Positions 41,820 through 50,770 are shown, numbered from the stretch's first letter. The stretch: DNA of 64,000 nucleotides from Putridiphycobacter sp045110285 (GCA_045110285.1 JBGCGA010000016.1:18281-82280), one strand, 5' to 3'. Notes: generated by a model not told the origin, from the sequence alone. Program-made: numbers and translations.

Positions 41820-43250
41820 TTGAAAAGAATTTATCTGTTTATTATTAAGTCCTTTATTGGGCCATTCATCATTACGTTCATCATTTCCATGCTGTTCCTA
41901 ATCATGCAATTTGTCTGGAAGTATGTGGATGATATCATGGGTAAAGATGTTGAGTTTTTAATTATTTTAAAGCTTCTGTTTTTAACCTCAGCTAATGTTA
42001 TTCCCATGGCCTTGCCAATTGCTATCCTATTTTCCTCAATCATGACCATGGGGAATTTGGCCGAAAGTAATGAGTTAACTGCAATGAAGTCTGCAGGAAT
42101 ATCTCTTTTTAAAGTCATGCGACCAATGGTAATGTTTGTCTCAATTCTTGCAGTAGGTACTTTCTATTTTTCAAATTATATTTTACCTATTGCTAATTTA
42201 AAGCAAAGGGCATTAATCTATGATTTGCAGCAGAAAAAAACCACTTTTTATATTCCAGAAGGAACATTTTATAACGACATACCTGGCTTGTCGTTAAAGG
42301 TTGACAGTAAAGATCCAGAAACGGGGCAGCTGCAGGGTGTTTTAATATACACTGGATTGCCAATGAAAACAATAAGAGCGAAAACGGGGGAAATATTTTT
42401 TAGCGCCGATAATAATTTTTTGTTCCTCAAATTGTCAGATGGTTCGGTTTTTGAAGAATCTAAAATGCAATTTGATAAAGAAAGCCGTTATGAATACAAT
42501 AAGACTTTTTTCAAAGAATCGGTTGTAAAGTTTGATGCATCCGAATTTAACTTAAAACAATCGGACGAGGATTTATATAAGCGCGAATACGAAATGATGA
42601 GCTTCATCCAATTGAGTCGTACTTTAGATACAATCTATATGGATATTGATTCTGTTCAAAAAACATATCAACAAAAAGCCTTGAGTGACATTGCTCTTTT
42701 TAAACCTTCAAAAATTAAGAGAGATGATTCGTTAAGAGCCAGCCAAATCGTTAATCCCAATTTATTAGATTCCGTTTTTTCCATTCAAGACTTGTCAGAC
42801 CTCGACTATGTGCATGCACTTAATCTAGCGCAAGTAAACATGCGTTCGCGCAAAGATTTTGCTAATATGGCGGCCATCCGTTCTAGTACTCAATTAGATA
42901 CGGTTGATGAGTATAAAGTAGAATGGCACAAAAAATTTACGTTAGCATTTGCAGTAATTGTTTTGTTTTTTGTTGGCGCTCCTTTAGGTGCAATTGTAAA
43001 GAAAGGAGGCTTAGGTTTACCTTTGATTTTGGCCACAGTACTTTTTTTATTCTACTATATTATTACCATTACTGGCGAAAATTTAATTGATTCAAATGTG
43101 TTAAGTCCGTTTGAAGGAATGTGGTTAAGTGCCTTTTTTCTGGTGCCAATAGGTTTTTTTCTCACGATAAAAGCATCAAATGAATCTCGAATTTTTGACA
43201 TTGATGTTTATAAAAAATGGTTTGAAAGATTAATTTTGAAACGAAAATGA
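41820..43250 (+). CDS. LptF/LptG-family permease (YjgP/YjgQ)
   Basis: A 476-residue inner-membrane component of the LPS export ABC machinery. It has a TTG start giving KRIYLFIIKSFIGPFIITF. The first TM bundle includes MLFLIMQFVWKYVDDIMGKD and the conserved NVIPMALPIAILFSSIMTMGNLAESNELTAMKSAGIS, a hallmark of LptF/G. A periplasmic beta domain (~120-350) precedes three C-terminal helices (FAVIVLFFVGAPLGAIVKKG, ATVLFLFYYIITITG). It is longer than E. coli LptF/G (~360) due to a periplasmic insertion. The following glycosyltransferase overlaps its stop by 4 bp. Whether it is F or G is not clear. Confidence 0.9.
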   Translation: MKRIYLFIIKSFIGPFIITFIISMLFLIMQFVWKYVDDIMGKDVEFLIILKLLFLTSANVIPMALPIAILFSSIMTMGNLAESNELTAMKSAGISLFKVMRPMVMFVSILAVGTFYFSNYILPIANLKQRALIYDLQQKKTTFYIPEGTFYNDIPGLSLKVDSKDPETGQLQGVLIYTGLPMKTIRAKTGEIFFSADNNFLFLKLSDGSVFEESKMQFDKESRYEYNKTFFKESVVKFDASEFNLKQSDEDLYKREYEMMSFIQLSRTLDTIYMDIDSVQKTYQQKALSDIALFKPSKIKRDDSLRASQIVNPNLLDSVFSIQDLSDLDYVHALNLAQVNMRSRKDFANMAAIRSSTQLDTVDEYKVEWHKKFTLAFAVIVLFFVGAPLGAIVKKGGLGLPLILATVLFLFYYIITITGENLIDSNVLSPFEGMWLSAFFLVPIGFFLTIKASNESRIFDIDVYKKWFERLILKRK

Positions 43251-44437
43251 AAGTACTTCAACTTTGTAATAAACCACCTTTCCCTGCTGTTGACGGCGGG
43301 TGCATAGCCATAAAAAATATTTCTACTGGTTTACTTGCTGCAAATGTCGATTTGAAAATAATTAGTGTTTCAACGTCAAAACACCCTTTTGATAGAAAAG
43401 ATTTTCCAAATGATTTCCTTAGAAAAACGAAGGCGACAGGAGTTTTTGTAGATACTAGAATCAATATTATTGACGCTTTTTCGGCACTAGTCACCTCTGA
43501 TTCTTACAATGTGAGTCGCTATTTTTCAACTGATTTTGATAGAGAGCTGGTTAAGGTATTAAAGGAAGATAGCTTTGATATTATCCAATTAGAAAGTTTG
43601 TTTATGACTCCTTATTTGGGAACAATCAGAAAACTTTCAAAGGCAAAAGTGGTGCTAAGGAGTCATAATCTTGAACATCTTATTTGGGAACGCTTAGCTA
43701 ATGTCGAAAAAAAATCTGCCAAGAGAATCTACCTCAAACATCTCTCTGGAAAATTAAAACAATACGAAAAAAGAGTTTTAAATGAGGTTGATGGTATTGC
43801 GGCAATTAGTTTTGATGATCAAAAACGCTACCGCTCATTGGAATGTAGCATTCCTTTAATCACCATTCCGTTTGGAATTGATATGGAAAAGTATCAAATT
43901 CAAAAAACAAACATAAAATCACCCGTATCATTTTGTCATATCGGTTCAATGAATTGGGCGCCTAATATCGAGGGCGTCAATTGGTTTTTGGATGATATTC
44001 TTCCAGAAATTAAAAATGAAGAATTTAAAGTACATTTAGCTGGAAGAGATATGCCGTCATATTTGATGAATTCAAAAGATAGTAAAGTTGAAATTCATGG
44101 GGTAGTTGATCATGCAAACGACTTCATCAACCAGCATGCTGTCATGATTGTGCCCTTACTTTCAGGCAGCGGTATGAGAATCAAAATTATAGAAGCAATG
44201 GCTTTGGGTAAGGCAGTTATTACCACTTCTGTTGGAATTGAAGGGATAAACGCAGTGCATGGAGAAAGTATCATTATTGCAAATTCACCTTCTGAGTTCG
44301 CTTCTGCAATTGATGACTTGATGTCTGACCCAATTAAAACGCAAAAAATAGGCGCTAAAGCGAGATTGATTGTTGAAGGGAAATATGACAACAGAGGGAT
44401 AATTAACGCACTTACAAATTTCTACCAAACGCTATAA
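43247..44437 (+). CDS. GT4-like glycosyltransferase (first of a pair)
   Basis: A 396-residue GT-B glycosyltransferase; ATG overlaps the permease stop (ATGA). N-terminal KVLQLCNKPPFPAVDGGCIA is the acceptor-side loop; VVLRSHNLEHLIWERLA a mid motif; donor half has SFCHIGSMNWAPNIEGVNWF, EIHGVVDHANDFINQ and LLSGSGMRIKIIEAMALGKA, with the acidic donor-site Glu. It probably transfers sugars during envelope glycan (O-antigen or core) synthesis. Coupling to an LPS-transport permease supports an LPS role, which is inference. Confidence 0.9.
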   Translation: MKVLQLCNKPPFPAVDGGCIAIKNISTGLLAANVDLKIISVSTSKHPFDRKDFPNDFLRKTKATGVFVDTRINIIDAFSALVTSDSYNVSRYFSTDFDRELVKVLKEDSFDIIQLESLFMTPYLGTIRKLSKAKVVLRSHNLEHLIWERLANVEKKSAKRIYLKHLSGKLKQYEKRVLNEVDGIAAISFDDQKRYRSLECSIPLITIPFGIDMEKYQIQKTNIKSPVSFCHIGSMNWAPNIEGVNWFLDDILPEIKNEEFKVHLAGRDMPSYLMNSKDSKVEIHGVVDHANDFINQHAVMIVPLLSGSGMRIKIIEAMALGKAVITTSVGIEGINAVHGESIIIANSPSEFASAIDDLMSDPIKTQKIGAKARLIVEGKYDNRGIINALTNFYQTL

Positions 44438-44438
44438 A

Positions 44439-45611
44439 TTGGAAAATCGCTCAAGTATATTTATGATTTTGTCTAGGGTTCCGTATCCTCTTGACAAAGG
44501 AGATAAGTTGCGCGCGTACCATCAGCTTATTGCATTGTCGAAAAAATACGATATTCACTTGACATGTTTAACCGAATCTGAAATCGACAAAAATCAGAGA
44601 AAAGAACTGGAATGCTACACTAAGTCATTAACAATTCACAAGCTTAATAGGTGGGTTCAATATTGGCGTTTGTTCTTGGCTCTTTTCAGCCATAAGCCTT
44701 TTCAAATTCATTATTTTTATCAGAAAAAAATTGCTAAAAAAATAAGTCGTCAAATTGAAGCGTTACAGCCCAATTTTATTTATTGTCAGTTAATTAGGGT
44801 GGCTGAATATGTAAAAGATATTCATCATATTTCTAAAACATTAGATTATATGGATGCTCTAAGTGTTGGGATGGCTCGTCAGGCATCCATAAATAAAGGG
44901 TTAAGAAAGTACGCAATGAATGTTGAAGGAGATCGATTGAAGCAATACGAAAACCGAATATTTGATTATTTTAACCATCATACAATTATTTCGGAGCAGG
45001 ACAAACAATTAGTCAGCCATACAGCAAACTATTCTATACATGTTGTTCCTAACGGAATTGATGAATCTTTTTTGAATTGTGAGTTAAATTGTGAAACTGA
45101 GTATGATTTGGTTTTCGTTGGAAATCTAAATTACGCTCCAAATATAGATTCTTGCTTGTACATAATTGATGAGTTGTTGCCAGCTCTAAAACTGAATCAT
45201 CCTGAAATACAAGTGCTTTTGGCTGGCACCAGCCCAAGTCAGAAAATTTTAGATCGTGCTGAAAATTACAAAAATATTACAATTAGTGGCTGGGTTGATG
45301 ATATTAGAACTTGTTATTTGTCTAGCAAAATTTGTATTGCTCCATTATTTATTGGAACAGGATTGCAGAACAAGTTGCTAGAGTCTATGGCTTTAGGGAT
45401 TCCGTGTGTCACCACAGATTTAGCGAATAATGCTTTAAAAGCGAAATCTGACTCGGAAATATTACTTGCAAATTCACTAGAAGAATTCAAATTAAAAATT
45501 GATTTGCTGCTATCAGACACTAAGCTGTATAATGACATCTCAAAAAGCGGAAAGTTATTTGTGAAATCAAAATTTAATTGGCAAAACAGCACTAATTCCA
45601 TACCCTTTTAA
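44439..45611 (+). CDS. GT4-like glycosyltransferase (second of a pair)
   Basis: A 390-residue protein paralogous in plan to its upstream neighbour. TTG start 1 nt after the preceding stop; N-terminus FMILSRVPYPLDKGDKLRAY matches sugar transferases of the type annotated as PEP-CTERM/EpsH1-associated. Donor domain: YDLVFVGNLNYAPNIDSCLY, ITISGWVDDIRTCY and APLFIGTGLQNKLLESMALG. The shared VGxxNxxPNI and GxGxxxKxxExMALG motifs indicate an ancient tandem duplication. Likely acts in the same glycan pathway. Sugar specificity unknown. Confidence 0.88.
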   Translation: MENRSSIFMILSRVPYPLDKGDKLRAYHQLIALSKKYDIHLTCLTESEIDKNQRKELECYTKSLTIHKLNRWVQYWRLFLALFSHKPFQIHYFYQKKIAKKISRQIEALQPNFIYCQLIRVAEYVKDIHHISKTLDYMDALSVGMARQASINKGLRKYAMNVEGDRLKQYENRIFDYFNHHTIISEQDKQLVSHTANYSIHVVPNGIDESFLNCELNCETEYDLVFVGNLNYAPNIDSCLYIIDELLPALKLNHPEIQVLLAGTSPSQKILDRAENYKNITISGWVDDIRTCYLSSKICIAPLFIGTGLQNKLLESMALGIPCVTTDLANNALKAKSDSEILLANSLEEFKLKIDLLLSDTKLYNDISKSGKLFVKSKFNWQNSTNSIPF

Positions 45612-45762
45612 AAAAACAGCACAGATAATTCTTAAGCCATAAGTTTTACTTCTTTTGCCTACAAATAAATATAAACTTTAAAAAGAGCAGAAAAGTACTG
45701 TCATTTTCATATTTTTACATCATTAATCAAATTGTTGCTACAACAGCATTTGTCTTGAAGAC

Positions 45763-48264
45763 ATGAAAATACATTCAGTTACGTTCTTCTTATTTTTTCA
45801 GTGTTGGTCAAGTCTAGCTCAAAATCTGGTGCCTAATCAAAGTTTTGAGGCCAATATTGGATGCCCTTCTGCTGTTTCGCAAATTTCGAATATTATTTCT
45901 TGGACTGATTTAGCGAGTCATACTGGCAATGCTGACTATTTTCATACCTGTGGCACAAGCGCTAATATTACTGTTCCGAATAATTACGTTGGAAGCGAGC
46001 CGGCCGCAGCAGGAAATGCATATATTGGATTAAACTTAATTTATTATCCAACACCAGATTTTAGAGAATATGTTGAGATTGGTTTAAGTTCGGCACTAAC
46101 AGCTGGCGCAACATATTCAGTGTCCTTCCAATATTCTTTGGCAGATAATTCTGACTACAATACATCCGATTTTGGAATTTATTTTTCAGCAACAGCAAAT
46201 GCAGGAGTCGGTACAAGTGCACCTATGCCCATTGTACCTCAGGTCACATCACCAGTTTTACTTGATAATAAGGTGGGGTGGATTACAGTTACTGAAAATT
46301 TTGTAGCTAGCGGGGGTGAGCAATTCATGTTGTTAGGCAACTTTTTAAATGATGCGCTAACAACTGTAAATGCTGTTGGCAATGCAGGTTATGATGGGAG
46401 CTATATTTATTTAGACGACATTGTAGTTCAGGAAATATGTAATTTTAGCTTAGGTAATGATACGGTAATATGCACAGGTCAAACTATTCCATTAGATGCA
46501 ACTACAATAAATAATCCTTCAACTTATCTATGGCAAGACAGTTCAACCGATCCAACTTTTACCGTAACTGGGCCTGGAATTTATTGGGTAGAAGTGACAA
46601 ATGTATGCGGAACGACTACAGATTCTATTGTTGTGGATGCTGCATCACCTCTAAATCTTGATTTTGGAAACGATACAATTTTGTGTTTGGGAGAAACTTG
46701 GTTGCTGGATGTTACAAGCCCAAATTCCACCTATGTGTGGCAAGATAATTCTACAAATTCTACTTTTAATGTATCACAACAAGGGACATATTATGTAGAT
46801 ATTACAAATACATGTGAATCTGTTTCAGATACCATTGAAGTTGGATATTTAGTTGCTTTAAATGTCAATTTAGGCAATGATGTTGTCCTTTGCCCTGGAG
46901 ACATGATGACACTTGACGCAACCAGTCCGATATCCACATATTTATGGCAAGACAACTCTACAAGTCCTACGTATAGTGTCAGTCAGCCTGGCACTTATTC
47001 TGTTCAGGTTTTTAGTAATTGCGATACAGCAAATGCCAGTATAACAATAGATTATTTCGATCCTAACGGCTCAATTTTCGGAGAAGATACGGTGATTTGC
47101 CAGGGTGATATGTTCACTTTAGATGCAACAAGCCCCAATGCCACCTATTTTTGGCATAACGATTCTACATATGCTACTTTTGATGTGGATCAGCAAGGAA
47201 GCTATTGGGTTGATTTGACCAATAATTGCGGAACAGTATCTGACACAATCAATGTTTCTTACTTGCAATCTTTAGTAATAGATTTAGGAAGTGATACAAT
47301 GCTGTGTGACGGTGAGGATTTAACTTTGGGCATTCCTCAGCTAAATGTCAATTATTTATGGCAAAATAATGCAACTACCAATAGCATTACTGTAAATAGT
47401 CCAGGGCTGTATTATGTTGATGTTGGGGTGGCTGGCTGTGCAATATCTGATTCCATTTTAGTGAGTTTTCAGGAGGTTAATGCTGAGTATACATACCTAA
47501 GTACAACTTCAGGTTGTCCAAAAATAAATGAAGTTAATTTTACGGATCAGTCTACGGTTAGTTCGGGTTCAATTGAGAATTATATCTGGAGTTTTTCTGA
47601 TGGAACCACAGTTATTAGTCCAAATCCCAGTAAAATGTTTAGCACCTTTGGAAACTATGAAGTTGGCTTGCAGGTGATTTCGAATTTGGGGTGTTCAGAT
47701 TTTGTAGATGGAATGGTTTCAATAGATGAATATGATGAAATTGATGCTAATTTTTCGCAAAGCCCTCTAAAAGGAGTGGCAAACGAAACCTCAATAGAGT
47801 TTAACAATTCTTCAACAAATGCTACATTCTGGTTATGGGATTTTGGTGATGGAAATACATCTAACGAAGAAAACCCATCACATGTATACGCCAATGCAGG
47901 AATTTATCAGGTGACGTTAATTTCAGGAAACGGTGTCGATTGCAACGACTCTAGCAAAAGAACGCTAGGTATTAACGAACAAATTCAAGTGTTTGTGCCT
48001 AATGCTTTCACTCCAGGCAACGGTGGCCCAAATGATAATTGGACTTTTTCGATTTTAGGAGTTGACGTTTACAATTTTACTTTAACAGTATACAACAGGT
48101 GGGGAGAATTAATTTGGGAGAGTCACGATCCTAACTCTAGCTGGAATGGAAAATATAATGGCGAAATTGTTTTTCCTGGGACATACGTTTGGAAAATGGA
48201 AATTAACAATACGACTACAGCCAAAGGAGAATCCTTTTATGGAACAGTAAATGTGCTTAAGTAA
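45763..48264 (+). CDS. Large secreted repeat protein with T9SS type B (gliding-motility) C-terminal domain
   Basis: An 833-residue surface or secreted protein. Signal peptide KIHSVTFFLFFQCWSSLAQ; residues ~20-220 are a jelly-roll-like domain (NLVPNQSFEANIGCP, YIYLDDIVVQEIC). Five tandem ~70-residue repeats follow (~222-570), each of the form LGxDTxxCxGxxxxLDAT...YLWQDxST...GTYxVxxxNxC, with two cysteines per repeat. Two PKD-like domains come next (NYIWSFSDGTTVISPNPS; FWLWDFGDGNTSNEENPSHVY), then the type B domain (VFVPNAFTPGNGGPNDNW, VYNRWGELIWESHDP, PGTYVWKMEI). It should be exported by the type IX system, probably as an adhesin. It has 29 bp to the next gene. Confidence 0.9.
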   Translation: MKIHSVTFFLFFQCWSSLAQNLVPNQSFEANIGCPSAVSQISNIISWTDLASHTGNADYFHTCGTSANITVPNNYVGSEPAAAGNAYIGLNLIYYPTPDFREYVEIGLSSALTAGATYSVSFQYSLADNSDYNTSDFGIYFSATANAGVGTSAPMPIVPQVTSPVLLDNKVGWITVTENFVASGGEQFMLLGNFLNDALTTVNAVGNAGYDGSYIYLDDIVVQEICNFSLGNDTVICTGQTIPLDATTINNPSTYLWQDSSTDPTFTVTGPGIYWVEVTNVCGTTTDSIVVDAASPLNLDFGNDTILCLGETWLLDVTSPNSTYVWQDNSTNSTFNVSQQGTYYVDITNTCESVSDTIEVGYLVALNVNLGNDVVLCPGDMMTLDATSPISTYLWQDNSTSPTYSVSQPGTYSVQVFSNCDTANASITIDYFDPNGSIFGEDTVICQGDMFTLDATSPNATYFWHNDSTYATFDVDQQGSYWVDLTNNCGTVSDTINVSYLQSLVIDLGSDTMLCDGEDLTLGIPQLNVNYLWQNNATTNSITVNSPGLYYVDVGVAGCAISDSILVSFQEVNAEYTYLSTTSGCPKINEVNFTDQSTVSSGSIENYIWSFSDGTTVISPNPSKMFSTFGNYEVGLQVISNLGCSDFVDGMVSIDEYDEIDANFSQSPLKGVANETSIEFNNSSTNATFWLWDFGDGNTSNEENPSHVYANAGIYQVTLISGNGVDCNDSSKRTLGINEQIQVFVPNAFTPGNGGPNDNWTFSILGVDVYNFTLTVYNRWGELIWESHDPNSSWNGKYNGEIVFPGTYVWKMEINNTTTAKGESFYGTVNVLK

Positions 48265-48293
48265 GACATTTTCCCGTAATTTTTTTTAAAGAC

Positions 48294-49406
48294 ATGAAAA
48301 AAACACAGTTATTTCTATTGCTATTTCTTAATAGTTTCTTTAGCATTTCTCTCTATTCTTCTAATGGCGAAAGGCTATTTAAAATGGAGAAAATTAAATC
48401 AACTAATACAATCATTGAAGAGATTCATCCAGCGCTCGATACCTTGCAGTTTTGGCGAAAAAAGGTGACGATTTGTAGCTGCACGGAATTGGCGTTACAG
48501 GGAATGAAGGAAGCGGGTTTAGATGAAGAAAAGATGAAAGCGTTTGAGGCTGAATATAAAAATGAATTACAAAAATGTGATGAGCTAGGAGATAAAATAA
48601 ATGAGGAAATGAAGTCAATGTCTTCAGTTCAACAGGAGGAGAAGAGAAAAGAGTATATGGCAGATTGTCCAGCCATGGAAGAGTTAGAGATGTTGATAAT
48701 GAGGTTAATGCAGGAGTCTTATGAAGAGGTTGAAAGTGAAAGCGCAACTGCTGCAAAATCAGATTCAGTAGAGGATTTAAAAATAGAAATAACTGAACCA
48801 ATTGAAATCGATTTTGATACAGCAGAAAAGATATGCAAATGTGGATTATTAAAGAATAAAAAGTCGGACAAACTAAACAAAACTAGTAGCGAAGTTTTAG
48901 AGAAAGAATACAAAGTGATGCGCTGTAGTGCGTTATTATCAAAGTATGATGCTCATATGTCAACATTGTCCTACTCCGAAGAGCAAAACAAAAGACGTGA
49001 AATGAATAATTTTTGTGATAATTTGCAGCGAACAGAGGACTTATCAAAGAGAAAAGATGTAGACGAGAAAGTAACATTAGCTAAAAGTAATAATATGGTA
49101 GAAGATGCAGTTGTAAGTTTACCAGAGAAAGTAACCATATGCAGTTGTACGGAACTAAGTTTGAAGGGGTTTAAGGAAGTGGGGATGGATCAGGATAAAA
49201 TGAAGGTTTTTGAGGAAAAGCATGCTGTTGAGTTGCAAAAATGCGAAGAATTAGGTAATGAATTAAATAGGGAGTTAAATTCAATTTCGGACGCAGAGCA
49301 GGAAGCTAGACGCCAAATGTACATGGAAAATTGTCCGGCTATGCGTGAATTAGAAGCGCTAATAATGGAACAGATGGAAAAATCTATGCTAGAAGTTGAG
49401 GAATAA
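48294..49406 (+). CDS. Exported protein of three CxC-containing modules, function unknown
   Basis: A 370-residue protein with a signal peptide (KKTQLFLLLFLNSFFSISL). I do not recognise the family. Three related modules are visible. A (~56-146) opens KVTICSCTELALQGMKEAGL; B (~180-250) opens AEKICKCGLLKNKKSDKLNK; C (~277-370) opens KVTICSCTELSLKGFKEVGM. Each carries CxC, then a Cys ~30 residues on (LQKCDELG; VMRCSALL; LQKCEELG), and a fourth ~35 further (DCPAMEEL; FCDNLQR; NCPAMREL), separated by charged helices. A and C are very similar, B diverged. Twelve modular cysteines suggest disulfides or metal binding. The gene follows the type-B secreted protein at 29 bp, so they may be co-expressed. 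Confidence 0.75.
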   Translation: MKKTQLFLLLFLNSFFSISLYSSNGERLFKMEKIKSTNTIIEEIHPALDTLQFWRKKVTICSCTELALQGMKEAGLDEEKMKAFEAEYKNELQKCDELGDKINEEMKSMSSVQQEEKRKEYMADCPAMEELEMLIMRLMQESYEEVESESATAAKSDSVEDLKIEITEPIEIDFDTAEKICKCGLLKNKKSDKLNKTSSEVLEKEYKVMRCSALLSKYDAHMSTLSYSEEQNKRREMNNFCDNLQRTEDLSKRKDVDEKVTLAKSNNMVEDAVVSLPEKVTICSCTELSLKGFKEVGMDQDKMKVFEEKHAVELQKCEELGNELNRELNSISDAEQEARRQMYMENCPAMRELEALIMEQMEKSMLEVEE

Positions 49407-49438
49407 AAATTGATCCTGAAGGCACTGACGAAGAGCAG

Positions 49439-49558
49439 TCATTCATTTTTTATATTTTCTAGTGCTCTTATTTCCGATTCGTCTATTTTTCCGTTTGCCA
49501 AAGGAATGGCTAAAACAATTTTTCCAATGCCATAATATATGTTTTCTGTTGTCTCCAT
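49439..49558 (-). pseudogene. Possible N-terminal remnant of a TerB-like protein
   Basis: From ATG 49558 a 39-residue frame reads ENIYYGIGKIVLAIPLANGK then IDESEIRALENIKNE and stops. The pattern (Y..G......A.ADGxIxxxE) resembles the first two helices of TerB/DjlA-type proteins, which are normally 110-150 residues. No continuation is seen before the convergent gene end at 49406. It may be a truncated remnant; the match is weak. The bases from 49622 to 49797 hold nothing recognisable. Confidence 0.3.
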
Positions 49559-49797
49559 AGTCGTCAATTTTAAATGATGTGAATGCCTTATACATGCCAT
49601 GCTGTAAGCAAATTCACTCAATGTAATTTAAAAATATAAGTGTGTATTTAATCAGTTTCGTACTGAGTGAAGGAGGTATTTTTTATTTTTCTTCCTGATC
49701 CTTAGGCAATGTTAAGCATTATGCTGAATGATGTTCTTCTGAGCTAGTCTTTATTGTTTTATCTGCCTTTGACTGAAGTAGAAAAGTAGATATTGAT

Positions 49798-50076
49798 TTA
49801 TTGAAAGTTTTCGCAGCTAACTATTAATGAATAACCAGTACCTAAAAATCGTTTATTTGAAAATGCTTTGCCAGACCCTGATTTTAGATATTTTTCAAAT
49901 TTAAACGCCAGTTTTTTATCTGAAAATGCTACGAATGTTACCACTTCGACAGGAAGCCTAGTTGATGTATATTTTACTTCTCCTTTATTATGCTTTTTTA
50001 GTCGATTTTCAATATTATTGGTGCATCCCGTATAAGTTGTGCCATCCTTACATTATAATAAATAAACATATTGCAT
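49798..50076 (-). pseudogene. Decayed GIY-YIG endonuclease-like gene with early ochre codon
   Basis: From ATG 50076 the minus strand reads MQYVYLL-stop-CKDGTTYTGCTNNIENRL, KKHNKGEVKYTSTRLPVEVV, TFVAFSDKKLAFKFEKYLKS, GSGKAFSNKRFLGTGYS and stops at 49798. This is the YhbQ/UPF0213-type small GIY-YIG domain (here YVYLL...TYTG, then KxHNxGxxKYT), normally ~85-100 residues, with TAA at 50053-50055 as codon 8. The rest of the frame is intact, so decay is recent or the stop is a sequencing error. Not in operon with anything. Confidence 0.65.
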
Positions 50077-50201
50077 ATTTCTACTTTTGAAATGAAAATA
50101 CAAATATAGTTTCGAAAAAACTTTATAATCTCCTTGAATTGCAAAAATCACTTTATTTGAAAGTAAGAGACACTATAATGTGAAAATGAACTTTTGTTCT
50201 T

Positions 50202-50221
50202 CCTTTGGTCGGAGCTTCGCA
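50202..50221 (+). repeat. Downstream copy of the ssrA terminator loop sequence
   Basis: The 20-base CCTTTGGTCGGAGCTTCGCA occurs here and again at 50321-50340, inside the hairpin after tmRNA. This copy is flanked by TGAAAAT / ATTTTCA arms (about 50180 and 50230), a different imperfect palindrome. It may be a repetitive palindromic element or a duplicated terminator part. Confidence 0.5.
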
Positions 50222-50298
50222 AGATGATTTTCAAAAATAAAGTGGACGGTGTCCACAGAAGCACTGAGAAGCTCTAAAATAAGATTATCTTAAAGTAC

Positions 50299-50344
50299 AA
50301 AAAGCACCGCTACGCTCCTCCCTTTGGTCGGAGCTTCGCAGTGC
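50299..50344 (-). terminator. Terminator hairpin of ssrA
   Basis: On the minus strand, directly after the tmRNA 3' end, GCACTGCGAAGCTCC (50330-50344) pairs imperfectly (11 of 15) with GGAGCGTAGCGGTGC (50304-50318), followed by TTTTT. Position, GC-rich stem and T tail fit an intrinsic terminator for ssrA. Its loop-proximal 20 bases recur at 50202-50221. Confidence 0.6.
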
Positions 50345-50347
50345 GCA

Positions 50348-50750
50348 GGTGGAGCCGGCGGGAATCGAACCCGCGTCCAAACAAAGAGTTAAAATGCTTT
50401 CTACGTGCTTATTTTGTGATTTAACTTCAGTTAACGACTGGACACAAACACCCTACCGATAACCTAAGCTTCTTAAGTTTCACACTTTGGGCAAAGCAAC
50501 CAAAATGCTATCCTAAAATTATAATGCCCTGGGTCGAGTCCACTTCAGGCGGGCGTGCTCGAGGACAGTTAGTTCCCCTTACTATTATTCGGGTGGAATT
50601 AAGGTAATTAAGCTTGGCCTAATTACGCAGCTAACGCGTAAGAATTATTGTTGTCAATTATTCTGTATGTACTTCTGATTTAAGAGTGTTTGTACGTGAC
50701 TCTGCATGCTTACATTCCAAATCAGATGCTGTCAAATCCGAGTCGGCCCC
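50348..50750 (-). ncRNA. ssrA: Transfer-messenger RNA (tmRNA)
   Basis: Rescues stalled ribosomes by trans-translation. The 5' end GGGGCCGACTCGGATTTGAC and the 3' end CGGGTTCGATTCCCGCCGG-CTCCA form the tRNA-like domain: a 7-bp acceptor stem (with one G-U), the GACTCGG...TTTGACA D-arm region and a complete T-arm. The genome reads ACCT after the stem, so the final A of CCA is not encoded here. Length is about 400 nt, one-piece type. The embedded reading frame ends YALAA-stop. GC-rich ends stand out from the AT-rich surroundings. The −7 element lies just upstream and a hairpin terminator just downstream. Confidence 0.95.
50623..50655 (-). other. tmRNA proteolysis-tag reading frame
   Basis: Within ssrA, GAC AAC AAT AAT TCT TAC ... 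TAA encodes DNNNSYALAA, then stop. The C-terminal ALAA is the classic degradation signal read by ClpXP-type proteases. The exact resume codon is not certain; the frame is also open for a few codons upstream. Confidence 0.8.
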
Positions 50751-50762
50751 AAAGAACTAATG

Positions 50763-50770
50763 CAAATCTA
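50763..50770 (-). promoter_or_regulatory. ssrA −7 promoter element (TAGATTTG)
   Basis: Minus-strand TAGATTTG matches TAnnTTTG and ends 12 nt before the mature tmRNA 5' end. No TTG at the −33 position. Given the RNA's abundance, this is a plausible promoter. Confidence 0.5.

Noticed and set aside
41831..42118. 95-codon minus-strand frame inside the LptF/G permease gene
   Set aside because: Antisense shadow of a well-supported membrane-protein gene, with no family resemblance or initiation context of its own. The other antisense frames inside dnaE, bamA and the repeat genes were left out for the same reason.
50348..50375. Attachment site with duplicated tmRNA 3' end
   Set aside because: No second copy of the ssrA 3' sequence was found in the window and no integrase is present; only the idea of a past insertion is retained.
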